Source: M3007 sp043764095 (GTDB taxonomy: Bacteria > Bacteroidota > Bacteroidia > Chitinophagales > Saprospiraceae). From it: a DNA stretch of 64,000 bases. Below the pieces are notes generated by a model. It made no database searches. It was not told where the DNA came from and saw only the letters and a program-made list of their open reading frames with translations. Both the position numbers and the translations under genes were made by a program. Of the stretch, positions 18,686 to 26,853 are shown piece by piece. Position 1 is the first letter of the stretch. The number at the start of each line of letters is the position of its first letter. The stretch lies in contig JAYUKX010000155.1 in assembly GCA_043764095.1 (NCBI GenBank), positions 37,841-101,840 on the forward strand, given 5' to 3'.

Positions 18686-19465
18686 ATGCAAGAACTAACG
18701 TCTGAACAAATAAACAGCTTTATCAAGAACGGGTTTGTCAAAATAGAGCATGCTTTTTCTACTGAAATTGCAGACAACTGTCGAGCAATATTATGGGAAG
18801 CCACGCAATGCGATCCTAACAATCCCGACAGTTGGACACAACCAGTAATTAGAATTGGCGAATTAGGGCACGAACCCTTTAAAAAAGCAGCAAATACCAC
18901 AATCCTTCACAATGCTTTTGACCAATTAGTTGGAAAAGATAATTGGCTTCCAAGATGGACACTTGGCTCATTTCCAATACGTTTCCCAAGCAAAGAACAA
19001 GCAAATGACACAGGTTGGCATGTAGATGCCAGTTTTGCAGGCGAAGATGCCAATAATTATTTTGAATGGCGAATCAATATTAACTCAAAAGCCCGTGGGT
19101 TATTAATGCTATTCCTATTTTCAGATGTGACAGACCGAGACGCACCAACCATTATCAAAGTAGGCTCTCATTTTGACGTTGCAAAAATTTTAGCACCCGA
19201 GGGAGAAAAAGGTCTTTCGTTTGTGGAATTGGCCCAACGTTTAAATACAATTGCTACAAAAGAAGAAATTGTTGCAACGGGTAAGGCAGGAACAGTTTAT
19301 TTGTGCCATCCGTTTATTGTTCACGCTGCACAAAATCATTCTGGCACAACACCAAAATTTATGGCACAGCCTCCCTTATTGACAAAAAATGATTTTAATA
19401 TCAATAAAATAGATCATCAACTTTGTCCAGTTGAAAAAGCAATATTGATGGGACTTGGCAGGTAA
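18686..19465 (+). CDS. Phytanoyl-CoA dioxygenase (PhyH)-like Fe(II)/2-oxoglutarate oxygenase
   Basis: An ATG at 18686 (MQELTSEQ) is preferred over an in-frame GTG at 18656, giving about 259 residues. The HxD part of the iron triad is in DTGWHVDASF, and the distal His is in CHPFIVHAAQNHSGTTP. The N-terminal phrase INSFIKNGFVKI is typical of PhyH-family proteins. Members hydroxylate small molecules using Fe(II), O2 and 2-oxoglutarate; the substrate here is unknown. This is the first gene of an A+T-rich accessory stretch of unrelated single genes. A -7 box lies just upstream. Confidence 0.82.
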   Translation: MQELTSEQINSFIKNGFVKIEHAFSTEIADNCRAILWEATQCDPNNPDSWTQPVIRIGELGHEPFKKAANTTILHNAFDQLVGKDNWLPRWTLGSFPIRFPSKEQANDTGWHVDASFAGEDANNYFEWRININSKARGLLMLFLFSDVTDRDAPTIIKVGSHFDVAKILAPEGEKGLSFVELAQRLNTIATKEEIVATGKAGTVYLCHPFIVHAAQNHSGTTPKFMAQPPLLTKNDFNINKIDHQLCPVEKAILMGLGR

Positions 19466-19535
19466 ACTATTTACCGCTCACATCAGTTTCGGGTAAAGCA
19501 ATAAAAATCAACTAAAACAACAATACAAACTAACA

Positions 19536-20036
19536 ATGGCAAATTATTCATTACCACACTTTGCAGACATTGATGCGGATCGTCTTGAAGAAGGATATGA
19601 CGTTCAAATAGATATCAATGGACGAGAAATCAAAATAGACTTAAACTTTAATAATAAAAGTATTGCACCCACACGCTTGGATATTGCAAAACAAATTATT
19701 GAAAACATTACAGCGTTTGACAAGAAAAATAAACAGCTGATTGAGCAGGATTTTAATGACACAGACTGTGATACTGTAAAAGGTTACGTTGAGCATCATT
19801 TAGTAGAGGTCGGGAAAGAAAAACTGGTCAATCTTGTAAACTTTGACGATGAAACAACAAGCCCGGCAATACAACTCATGCACTCATTGCAACTTGTGAG
19901 GGTTGGTTTATATCCGGACAGTAAAAATCAATTTGCCGTTTTTGATTACACAATAGGACGATACCTGACACAATATTTGGTAGTCATTAATCTAGATGAA
20001 AACCTTTATTTCAATTACATAACAATGGAAAGCTGA
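19536..20036 (+). CDS. DUF2004-like conserved hypothetical protein
   Basis: This 166-residue protein has no signal peptide. The opening MANYSLPHFADIDADRLEE followed by a strand-rich segment (YDVQIDINGREIKIDLNF) resembles the DUF2004 family, known from many bacteria but without assigned biochemical function. A mixed alpha/beta cytoplasmic fold is likely. The gene starts 70 bases after the PhyH-like gene, on the same strand. Directly after its stop lies an ACAAAACC/GGTTTTGT hairpin that is seen again after the AraC-type gene at 23.2 kb. The family call comes from memory of the N-terminal pattern and should be treated as moderate. Confidence 0.6.
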   Translation: MANYSLPHFADIDADRLEEGYDVQIDINGREIKIDLNFNNKSIAPTRLDIAKQIIENITAFDKKNKQLIEQDFNDTDCDTVKGYVEHHLVEVGKEKLVNLVNFDDETTSPAIQLMHSLQLVRVGLYPDSKNQFAVFDYTIGRYLTQYLVVINLDENLYFNYITMES

Positions 20037-20039
20037 TTG

Positions 20040-20072
20040 ACAAAACCACAGACAGATAACATTGGGTTTTGT
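20040..20072. repeat. Junction hairpin ACAAAACC...TAACA...GGTTTTGT, copy 1
   Basis: The perfect 8-base arms at 20040-20047 and 20065-20072 enclose a loop containing GATAACATTG. The unit starts three bases after the stop of the DUF2004-like gene. A second copy follows the AraC-type gene at 23224-23254. Confidence 0.75.
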
Positions 20073-20167
20073 GCACGTTGCGCAGACGAATAAAACTTCA
20101 ACTTTTTATTCTATAATTGGCCACATTCATAAAAACGGAGTGCTCCATAGCCCACACCTCCATTTTA

Positions 20168-20752
20168 TCAAAAATGCAGCAACATACCAATCCCCTCATT
20201 TTTCAAAAGCAACTGAATCTTATCATTATGCCCCGACTGAATGACGTAATTAACAAGGTCAAAAGCAAAAAGAAAAGCCCCATTTACAATCACAGCCTGT
20301 CCAAAACCCTTCATTTGCTCGGGTTTTTTGAGCCTTGATTTGCTTCTTTCCATCAAAAAAGCACCCGCTGCCATATACCCCACATCTAATCCCGCATTAA
20401 AAAGAAACAACCGCTGTAATTTATAATGTTCGTCAATACTGCCGAATAGATCGAATGTAGAAGGATCGCTTTTCAATGCCGCAACATAACCAAAACCAGC
20501 AATCGACAAATTGACAACGTTCCATCCAATATTCATTTGGTGAAAACCTTTGGAAACGCCGCCCTTCGTCTGTGTTAGTAAAATACCACTTACTGCCATA
20601 TTGCCCAATGCCCAACCACCCAAAATTAGCATATCTGTTTTGGTGTCTTTGATCCTTCTTTCGTTAAAAGATTTTAAATCAATATTTTGTGCATAGACAA
20701 ATGATATATTGAATAGAAATAAAACGGTAAAATAGTTTTTTAATAGATGCAT
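20168..20752 (-). CDS. Conserved Bacteroidota membrane protein (DUF6992-like)
   Basis: This 194-residue protein has an N-terminal signal-like helix (MHLLKNYFTVLFLFNISFVYAQ). Then come about four hydrophobic segments with phrases MLILGGWALGNMAVSG and GYMAAGAFLMERS, a pattern seen in a widespread uncharacterised Bacteroidota family that I believe is DUF6992. It is predicted to sit in a membrane; function unknown. It is the only minus-strand gene in the 18.6-24.8 kb accessory stretch, and is flanked by junction-type sequences. Confidence 0.7.
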   Translation of the reverse strand: MHLLKNYFTVLFLFNISFVYAQNIDLKSFNERRIKDTKTDMLILGGWALGNMAVSGILLTQTKGGVSKGFHQMNIGWNVVNLSIAGFGYVAALKSDPSTFDLFGSIDEHYKLQRLFLFNAGLDVGYMAAGAFLMERSKSRLKKPEQMKGFGQAVIVNGAFLFAFDLVNYVIQSGHNDKIQLLLKNEGIGMLLHF

Positions 20753-20936
20753 ACCAACTAGCCTGTTATAAGATTATATTTTAGGCCCGTTTCGTCGAAA
20801 GCAACCACTTCGGAGGCCAAAATATTGGAGCGTTTTGTTGTCATTTGATAAATAAAACAATATTTCTGCCATTTTTGTTTTCTGCCTAAAACTTTACGAA
20901 TTTTGGTATTAGGCAATTCAACAGTGTGGATTATCT

Positions 20937-21143
20937 TTGTGTGCAGCTTTAAAAAATTATGGCGTTGATGTACTTGAAGACAAACATTTGGTAACGCACG
21001 GAAACATTGGGACCGCAGCAGGCTGCTTGGCAGCAGTTGACTTAGTTGGTTGGGCAATTGAAAAACTTTACGACAACAAAGTTAGAGTAGACGTTATTGC
21101 TTCTGTTTTGCCAATTGGACAAGGACAGGTATGTATTTATTAG
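20937..21143 (+). pseudogene. C-terminal fragment of a DJ-1/PfpI-family protein
   Basis: About 68 codons read AALKNYGVDVLEDKHLV, then THGNIGTAAGCLAAVDLVGW and AIEKLYD, matching the last third of DJ-1/PfpI amidotransferase-like proteins (the strand with Gly-Asn/Thr-His and the final helix). The catalytic Cys elbow and everything N-terminal are absent, and the frame opens without ATG at a TTG. It is therefore a truncated remnant. A junction sequence follows within 75 bases, so the fragment may be the surviving 3' end of a lost gene unit. Confidence 0.7.
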
Positions 21144-21213
21144 TAAGCCAAAGAAAGGCTACGCATAATACTGGTTGGGCAATATTCCCCAAAAACTATG
21201 CACGCGTTTTCAG

Positions 21214-21252
21214 TTTTTCGTAACTTTGCAAAGCGGAGCGAGCGTTAGCAGT
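21214..21252 (+). repeat. Junction sequence with -7 box and GTTAGCA, copy 1
   Basis: TTTTTCG, then TAACTTTGCAAAGCGGAGCG, then AGCGTTAGCA. The same ~35-base sequence precedes the genes at 23487 and 24408, and occurs in reverse at 52581-52622. It contains a Bacteroidota -7 box (TAACTTTG) and the palindrome CTTTGCAAAG. Confidence 0.85.
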
Positions 21253-21396
21253 AATGGCAAGACGACCACCAAACTACACCTTCTCCTCTACAATATCAGA
21301 TTTTACTAAAACAAAGGTAGATTTGGATACAAGTCATTTTAAGCAGTTGCAGACCTTTGCAGTGCAATTTTGCAACAACTTAAAAATAAATAAAAA

Positions 21397-22266
21397 GTGA
21401 ACAAAATTTTAGTAACAGGTTCTTCGGGTCAAATGGGTACTGTGGTCATTGAAACATTGTTGAAAAAGGTGTCAGCTCAACAAATTCACGTCATCACCCG
21501 GAAAGAGGAAAAACGTTTAGAATTGCAGGCAAAAGGATTGCAATCATTTATTGGCGACTATGGAAATATTACCTCATTAGAAAAAGCGATGGATGGCGTG
21601 GATACCGTTTTACTTATTTCTTCGGGAGACCAAGGCGACCGAATGCAAGAACACAAAAACGTGGTAGATGCTGCGAAGAAAATGGGGGTAACTTCTATTG
21701 CTTACACCAGCCGTTCGTTAAAAAATCGAGCAACATTAACGAATACATTAATGGAGGAGCACTTTGCTACCGAGGATTATATCAAACAAAGTGGTTTGAA
21801 GTACATCATTTTTCAAAATGCTTTGTATATGGAGGTGCTTCCTTATTATGTTGGAAAAACGGTGTTTGAGGGTGGAGGTTTTTCTCAAGTAGCGGGCAAT
21901 GGTAAAGTGGCTTTTACATTGCGAAAAGATTTGAGTGAAGCGATGGCAAATGTATTGTTAAATGAAGATTTCAATAATCAGGTGTATAAATTTACCGCAA
22001 GCGAAGCCTACTCATTTTATGATGTGGCGGATGCATTATCCGAACTTTCCGGTAAAGAAATTACATATCTACCTGTTGAAATTCCTGTTTATAAGGAATT
22101 AATGCAAAAACAAGGGCTTCCGGAAGTTGTTGTAAATAAAATAGTCAATTTCAATGTTGATATTAAAAACGACCAAGAATCAACTGTAACAAGTGATTTG
22201 GAAATTAAACTTGGACGTAAACCCACCTCACTTAAAGAGGGCTTAAAAATTTTATTTAATTTATAA
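21397..22266 (+). CDS. NAD(P)H-binding oxidoreductase, NmrA/QorB-like atypical SDR
   Basis: This 289-residue protein starts at GTG (21397). The Rossmann nucleotide loop is GSSGQMG (about 8-14), followed by ITRKEEK. VDTVLLISSG and the helix beginning QEHKNVVDAAKKMGV are typical of NmrA-like/quinone oxidoreductase-2 (QorB) proteins that use or sense NAD(P)H. It has no canonical SDR YxxxK in the usual place, consistent with the atypical subgroup. The AraC-type regulator begins 16 bases after its stop, so the two form a small operon, and the regulator probably controls this reductase (inference). The G+C content is low, like the other genes of the accessory stretch. Confidence 0.85.
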   Translation: MNKILVTGSSGQMGTVVIETLLKKVSAQQIHVITRKEEKRLELQAKGLQSFIGDYGNITSLEKAMDGVDTVLLISSGDQGDRMQEHKNVVDAAKKMGVTSIAYTSRSLKNRATLTNTLMEEHFATEDYIKQSGLKYIIFQNALYMEVLPYYVGKTVFEGGGFSQVAGNGKVAFTLRKDLSEAMANVLLNEDFNNQVYKFTASEAYSFYDVADALSELSGKEITYLPVEIPVYKELMQKQGLPEVVVNKIVNFNVDIKNDQESTVTSDLEIKLGRKPTSLKEGLKILFNL

Positions 22267-22282
22267 ATTTTTATTTAACTAT

Positions 22283-23203
22283 ATGTCTTCATCAACGCCC
22301 GTTTTTATAAAAACCATTGCAGAATATCATCGGCTGATGGATTTACCTAAGCCCGAACACCCGTTGATAAGTGTTGTAAAGTTTGAAGAAATAAAGATTA
22401 AACCAGCGCCTTGCTCAAAAACCATTGTTCATCATTTTTACTCCATTGCATTAAAGAAAAATTTTACTGCAAAAATGAAATATGGGCAACAGGATTTTGA
22501 TTTTGATGAAGGGGTAATGCATTTTATGTCGCCAAAACAAACCTTATCGATCCAGGCATCGTCCAATAAAGCGTTAAATCATTCGGGGTGGCTATTATTA
22601 ATCCACCCCGATTTTCTATGGAATACACCACTTGCAAAAAAGATAAAACAATACGGCTATTTTGGCTACAATGTAAATGAAGCCTTGCACCTCTCTGAAA
22701 AAGAAGAGACATTGGTGACGGACATTATTGAAAAAATTGCTCAAGAATATCACACCAACATTGATAATTTTAGCCAAGATGTAATTATCGCCCAAATAGA
22801 ACTCTTGCTTACCTATTCTGAACGTTTTTACCAGCGGCAGTTTATTACCAGAAAAATAGCCAACCATAAAATTTTAACTCAACTGGAAGATTTTCTCACG
22901 ACTTATTTCAATGAGGATAATTTAGCGAATAAAGGTATTCCAACCGTTCAGTTTATTGCTGATAATTTACATGTTTCAGCCAACTATTTAAGTCGCTTGC
23001 TTCAACTATTGACAGGACAAAGTACCAAACAATTTATACATGACAAGTTAATTGACTTAGCAAAGGAAAAGCTATCAACCACTGATTTATCGGTAAACGA
23101 AATAGCCTTTAGTTTAGGCTTTGAACATCCACAATCGTTTAGCAAATTGTTTAAGACTAAAACCAACCAATCTCCTTTAGCATTTAGACAGTCATTTAAT
23201 TAG
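22283..23203 (+). CDS. AraC-family transcriptional regulator
   Basis: This 306-residue protein has an N-terminal cupin-like sensory part (about 20-170, with HHFYSIALKKNFTAKMKYG). The C-terminal double HTH spans about 205-304; the conserved second motif is VNEIAFSLGFEHPQSFSKLF and the protein ends with PLAFRQSFN. It binds DNA as an activator or repressor. It is co-transcribed with the NmrA-like reductase 16 bases upstream, so it likely responds to a quinone- or aldehyde-type signal (inference). The stop is followed after 20 bases by a junction hairpin identical in stem to that at 20040. Confidence 0.92.
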   Translation: MSSSTPVFIKTIAEYHRLMDLPKPEHPLISVVKFEEIKIKPAPCSKTIVHHFYSIALKKNFTAKMKYGQQDFDFDEGVMHFMSPKQTLSIQASSNKALNHSGWLLLIHPDFLWNTPLAKKIKQYGYFGYNVNEALHLSEKEETLVTDIIEKIAQEYHTNIDNFSQDVIIAQIELLLTYSERFYQRQFITRKIANHKILTQLEDFLTTYFNEDNLANKGIPTVQFIADNLHVSANYLSRLLQLLTGQSTKQFIHDKLIDLAKEKLSTTDLSVNEIAFSLGFEHPQSFSKLFKTKTNQSPLAFRQSFN

Positions 23204-23223
23204 AAATGAATCTTGGCTGACGA

Positions 23224-23254
23224 ACAAAACCACTACCGTTAACATGGGTTTTGT
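23224..23254. repeat. Junction hairpin ACAAAACC...TTAACA...GGTTTTGT, copy 2
   Basis: The 8-base arms at 23224-23231 and 23247-23254 match the 20040 copy exactly, with a loop containing CGTTAACATG. It lies 20 bases after the AraC-type stop. Confidence 0.75.
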
Positions 23255-23427
23255 AAATTTGGGGCTGATGTGCATTAGTACTTCTAATCAATATTTGTGG
23301 TTTTATTGGGCATTGGTGCCTTCAAATCTCTAACTTCACAAAGCCCTAACCATTGCATCTCAGGATCGCTGCGCAATGCCCGTTCCGTTTGCCAAAAAAT
23401 CCCAAAAAATGTTGCATTCTGTTTTCG

Positions 23428-23466
23428 TTTTTTCGTAACTTTGCAAAGCGGAGCGAGCATTAACAG
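23428..23466 (+). repeat. Junction sequence with -7 box, copy 2
   Basis: TTTTTTCG, TAACTTTGCAAAGCGGAGCG, AGCATTAACAG. It is nearly identical to 21214-21252 and ends about 20 bases before the GTG start of the phosphodiester glycosidase gene, so its TAACTTTG can act as that gene's -7 box. Confidence 0.85.
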
Positions 23467-23486
23467 TAACCATTCCGAAACAGTCC

Positions 23487-24224
23487 GTGAACAAAAACAA
23501 AATATTCATATTAACCACACTTTTTATCCTTTCAACAGTAGGAATAATTGTTTTTGCTCAAAACCAAAAAAGTGCAGACGACCGATTTGTAAGTTATATC
23601 GTTGACCCTAAAAGGCAAGATTTAAAACTTTATTGGAAGAACGAGCAACAAGAAAACTTCAAGAGCATACTAAATTTAAAAAATTGGCTTGACAAACATC
23701 ATAAACAATTGGTGTTTGCAATGAATGCTGGTATGTACAAACATGACAATGCACCGCAGGGTCTTTTCATTGAAAATCAAAAAACAATTACACCTTTAGA
23801 CACGACAAGCGGAAACGGAAATTTTTACTTAAAACCAAATGGCGTTTTTTATAGCACGGTTGACAGTTTTCCAATGATCTGTACCACCACAAATTTTATT
23901 GACAATGGAAAAATAAAATATGCGACCCAATCAGGTCCAATGTTGGTTATTGACGGACAAATTCATTCGGCATTTAAAGAAAATTCAACAAATCTGAATA
24001 TTAGAAATGGCGTTGGAATTTTGCCAGACAATAAAATCATTTTTGCGATGTCTAAAAAGGAAATAAATTTTTATGAATTTGCGAACTACTTTAAAAAAAT
24101 GGGTTGCAAAAATGCTTTGTATCTTGACGGGCTTGTTTCACGTACATATTTACCCGAACAAAATTGGACACAAACAGACGGCAACTTTGGCGTTATCATT
24201 GGCGTAACGACAGAGCAAAAATGA
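23487..24224 (+). CDS. Phosphodiester glycosidase family (NAGPA-like) exported protein
   Basis: This 245-residue protein starts at GTG, as does the NmrA-like gene (both begin GTGAACAAA). An N-terminal helix (IFILTTLFILSTVGIIVFAQ) serves as signal peptide or anchor. The domain body has VFAMNAGMYKHDNAPQGLFI, a Thr/Gly-rich strand and CKNALYLDGLVSRTYLP, the pattern of the NAGPA/PF09992 fold that uncovers phosphodiester-linked sugars. It probably acts outside the cytoplasm on a phosphodiester-linked saccharide; the substrate is unknown. It is a single gene between two junction sequences. Confidence 0.85.
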   Translation: MNKNKIFILTTLFILSTVGIIVFAQNQKSADDRFVSYIVDPKRQDLKLYWKNEQQENFKSILNLKNWLDKHHKQLVFAMNAGMYKHDNAPQGLFIENQKTITPLDTTSGNGNFYLKPNGVFYSTVDSFPMICTTTNFIDNGKIKYATQSGPMLVIDGQIHSAFKENSTNLNIRNGVGILPDNKIIFAMSKKEINFYEFANYFKKMGCKNALYLDGLVSRTYLPEQNWTQTDGNFGVIIGVTTEQK

Positions 24225-24237
24225 TGCACTACATTTT

Positions 24238-24277
24238 CATTTTTTTGTAACTTTGCGAAGCGGAGCGGGCGGTAGGC
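24238..24277 (+). repeat. Junction sequence with -7 box, copy 3
   Basis: TTTTTTG, TAACTTTGCGAAGCGGAGCG, GGCGGTAGGC. It is the more diverged copy, 14 bases after the phosphodiester glycosidase stop and about 130 bases before the VOC-type gene. Confidence 0.75.
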
Positions 24278-24308
24278 TTCATTGTAAGGCATATCAAATA
24301 GACAATAA

Positions 24309-24356
24309 ATGAACATTCAAGAGCAAATTGAAGATTACATTTCCACTCAATCTTGA
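24309..24356 (+). pseudogene. N-terminal fragment resembling DUF1801-type proteins
   Basis: ATG followed by 14 codons (MNIQEQIEDYISTQS) and a TGA. This opening is typical of small DUF1801-type proteins, whose remaining ~100 residues are absent. With so few residues the call is tentative, but it fits the pattern of truncated genes at the junctions of this stretch. Confidence 0.35.
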
Positions 24357-24407
24357 TATTCTTGAAAATGCTATTCGATATAAAGTAGAAAATTAAAAAT
24401 AAAAATT

Positions 24408-24845
24408 ATGGCACTTATCAATCCACACATCAACTTTAATGGCAATGCCGAAGAAGCATTTACTTTTTACAAATCAGTATTTGGTGGAGAGTTCGCAAAT
24501 ATTATGCGGCTTAAAGACCTGTCAAGCCCCGAATTCCCGGTAGCAGAAATTGATGCAAATAAAATATTGCACATTGCTTTACCTATCGGCAAAAATGTTT
24601 TAATGGGCAATGATGTTCCAGAAAGTATGGGCAAAGTTAATGAAAACGAAAACAGGTCTAAGATATCCATTAGTGCAGAAAGCAAAGAAGAAGCCGATAC
24701 GTTGTTCAACGGACTTTCAGCGGGCGGACAAGTTGAAATGCCTATTGCCGATAGTCCTTGGGGCTCATATTTTGGGATGTTTAGAGACAAATATGGTATT
24801 GAATGGATGGTAGATTTTGACCCAAAATATAAAGGACAAATATAA
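24408..24845 (+). CDS. VOC-superfamily (PhnB/glyoxalase-like) protein
   Basis: This 145-residue protein begins INPHINFNGNAEEAFTFYKSVFGGEF, the hallmark of the PhnB/YjdN-like subgroup of the VOC fold (paired beta-alpha-beta-beta-beta modules). The second half has ADTLFNGLSAGGQVEMPIAD and ends WMVDFDPKY. Some relatives bind metal through His/Glu at module ends; here a catalytic role cannot be read off. It is cytoplasmic, single-gene, preceded by a junction sequence and a truncated small ORF, and convergent with the DUF58 gene (20 bases between stops). Confidence 0.85.
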   Translation: MALINPHINFNGNAEEAFTFYKSVFGGEFANIMRLKDLSSPEFPVAEIDANKILHIALPIGKNVLMGNDVPESMGKVNENENRSKISISAESKEEADTLFNGLSAGGQVEMPIADSPWGSYFGMFRDKYGIEWMVDFDPKYKGQI

Positions 24846-24865
24846 AGGTGATTAATCATCAGTTA

Positions 24866-25753
24866 CTACCCATGCTGAATCGCCTTCTGTGACCGCTGAG
24901 AAAAGAACTTCAGCAAAGCCTGTACATAAGGCTCATGCGTACCCAAGGTCAAAAAATCCGCACCTACTTGTCTAAATAGGTTTTTTGTATCGGCTACATG
25001 TGCCTCAAAACTCTCTCGGTACTGCCGGCGCAGCGCACTCCCCGTCGTGTCCACCCATACTTGTTTGTTACTTTCTGCATCGGTGACACGCAGTACGCCC
25101 ACATCGGGGAGTTCGCGTTCCAGCAGATCCCAACAATGGATACCAATCAGGTCGTGCCGACGTGCGATAATACGCAAGGCATCGTTGTAGTTTTCGTCGA
25201 TAAAATCGGAGAGTACAAAGCAAACACTGCGTTTTTTAAGGATATTATTTACAAATTGTAGGGCTTTGTTCATATCCGTGCCGTTGCCTTTGGGCTTGGT
25301 CGTCAATATTTCGCGGATAATCCTAAGTATATGTGTCTTGCCTTTTTTGGGCGGGATATACAATTCAATTTGATCGGAGAAGAGCAAAACACCCACTTTG
25401 TCGTTGTTGGCGATAGCCGAAAATGCCAACACCGCGCAAAGTTCGGAGAGGTATTCCTCCTTAAAAACGGTATGGCTACCAAAAACCGCAGATGCACTAA
25501 CATCCACCAACAGCATCATGGTATTTTCGCGTTCTTCTTCGTATTCTTTTACATACGGATCGCCCGTGCGCGCAGTTACATTCCAGTCTATGGTCCGCAC
25601 GTCATCGCCTGGGTAATAAAGCCTAATATCGCTAAACGACATCCCTTTTCCGCGAAAGGCACTGTGGTACCCGCCCGTAAACAGGTGGCTGCTCAGTCCC
25701 CGCGTTTTGATCTCGATCTTGCGGACTTTTTTTAATAGTTCGGTTGCCTCCAA
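24866..25753 (-). CDS. DUF58 domain protein partnered with MoxR ATPase
   Basis: This 295-residue protein carries the DUF58 signature at about 33-60 (SAFRGKGMSFSDIRLYYPGD, then DVRTIDWNVTARTG). A VWA-like fold follows, starting MMLLVDVSASAVFG. The start codon is TTG two bases after the moxR stop; no ATG lies near the conserved N-terminus (ATELLKKVRKIEIKTRGL), so this start is well determined and the genes are translationally coupled. Such pairs are thought to act in metal-cofactor insertion or envelope/aerotolerance functions together with BatA-type proteins; the usual Bat genes are not adjacent here. Confidence 0.92.
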   Translation of the reverse strand: MEATELLKKVRKIEIKTRGLSSHLFTGGYHSAFRGKGMSFSDIRLYYPGDDVRTIDWNVTARTGDPYVKEYEEERENTMMLLVDVSASAVFGSHTVFKEEYLSELCAVLAFSAIANNDKVGVLLFSDQIELYIPPKKGKTHILRIIREILTTKPKGNGTDMNKALQFVNNILKKRSVCFVLSDFIDENYNDALRIIARRHDLIGIHCWDLLERELPDVGVLRVTDAESNKQVWVDTTGSALRRQYRESFEAHVADTKNLFRQVGADFLTLGTHEPYVQALLKFFSQRSQKAIQHG

Positions 25754-25755
25754 GA

Positions 25756-26751
25756 TTAGGGAATGATAATAGTTGTTAATATTTTGGCGATAATGGCTTC
25801 TTGGTCGATACCTTCTGCCTCGGCTTCGTAAGTAAGACCAATGCGGTGGCGCAATACGTCATTGGCAATGGATTTCACGTCGTCGGGTGTAACAAATCCA
25901 CGGCGATTGATAAAAGCCATTGCGCGTGCTGCCTGTGCCAATGCTATACTCGCACGTGGCGAAGCACCATAACTGATGAGCGGTGCAATTTGCGGTAAAC
26001 CAAATCGGGCGGGTTCGCGGGTAGAAAAGATAATATTGAGGATATATTGCTCAATTTTTTCGTCCATATACACCTTTTTTACCACATCGCGGGCACGCAA
26101 GAGGGTATCAATGGTGAGCACTTTAGGTACGTGTATTTCTTCTCCATTGAGGTTGCGCTGCATGATGGCACGTTCGTTTTCCATGGTAGGATACCCAATT
26201 TTAACTTTGAGTAAGAAGCGATCCACCTGCGCTTCGGGCAAAGGGTACGTACCTTCTTGTTCGATTGGGTTTTGGGTAGCCAATACCAAAAATGGTTCTT
26301 CTAATTTGAAGGTATTGTTGCCAATAGTAATTTGCCGTTCCTGCATGGCTTCCAACAAGGCACTTTGCACTTTTGCTGGAGCACGATTTATCTCATCTGC
26401 TAGGACAAAATTGGCAAAAATAGGCCCTTTTCGTACATAAAACTCCGCTTTTGCAGGATTGTAAATGGTGGTACCCACTACGTCGGCAGGTAATAGATCA
26501 GGGGTAAATTGGATACGGCTAAATTTAGCATCCACGGCCTGAGCCAGTGTTTTGATGGCGAGTGTTTTGGCCAGTCCGGGCATACCTTCCAATAGTATAT
26601 GTCCTCTGGTGAGCAAGCCAATGAGCAAGCGATCCATCATGGTTTCTTGGCCAACAATCACTTTGGAAGTGGCTTCGGCGAGTTTGGGGAGAAAACTTGT
26701 TTCTGATTGTACCAATCTGGTAATGGCTTCTACGTCTGTTCTTTGTTGCAT
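25756..26751 (-). CDS. MoxR-family AAA+ ATPase
   Basis: This 331-residue protein has a Walker A of MoxR type (LEGMPGLAKTLAIK, about 54-67), Walker B VLADEINRAP, sensor 1 LATQNPIEQEG and an arginine-finger region VDRFLLKV. It is a chaperone-like AAA+ ring ATPase acting on VWA-domain partners. It forms an operon with DUF58 (two bases apart), moxR first. The VWA membrane protein at 11.4-13.5 kb might be a distant functional partner (inference). Confidence 0.95.
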   Translation of the reverse strand: MQQRTDVEAITRLVQSETSFLPKLAEATSKVIVGQETMMDRLLIGLLTRGHILLEGMPGLAKTLAIKTLAQAVDAKFSRIQFTPDLLPADVVGTTIYNPAKAEFYVRKGPIFANFVLADEINRAPAKVQSALLEAMQERQITIGNNTFKLEEPFLVLATQNPIEQEGTYPLPEAQVDRFLLKVKIGYPTMENERAIMQRNLNGEEIHVPKVLTIDTLLRARDVVKKVYMDEKIEQYILNIIFSTREPARFGLPQIAPLISYGASPRASIALAQAARAMAFINRRGFVTPDDVKSIANDVLRHRIGLTYEAEAEGIDQEAIIAKILTTIIIP

Positions 26752-26853
26752 ATTATTGTCGAATGCGATGCTTGGATTAATGATGGAGCAGAAAAACGGT
26801 AATTTGGGTTAATTATTTCCTAAGGCTGAATGTATCGCGATAAAATAATCATT

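Noticed and set aside
20758..21057. 99-codon minus-strand frame
   Set aside because: It is antisense to the DJ-1/PfpI fragment and shows no independent coding signal.
21214..21252. Junction sequence as a simple transcription terminator
   Set aside because: It lacks a G+C-rich stem followed by a T-run in the right order and instead contains a -7 promoter box upstream of the next gene.
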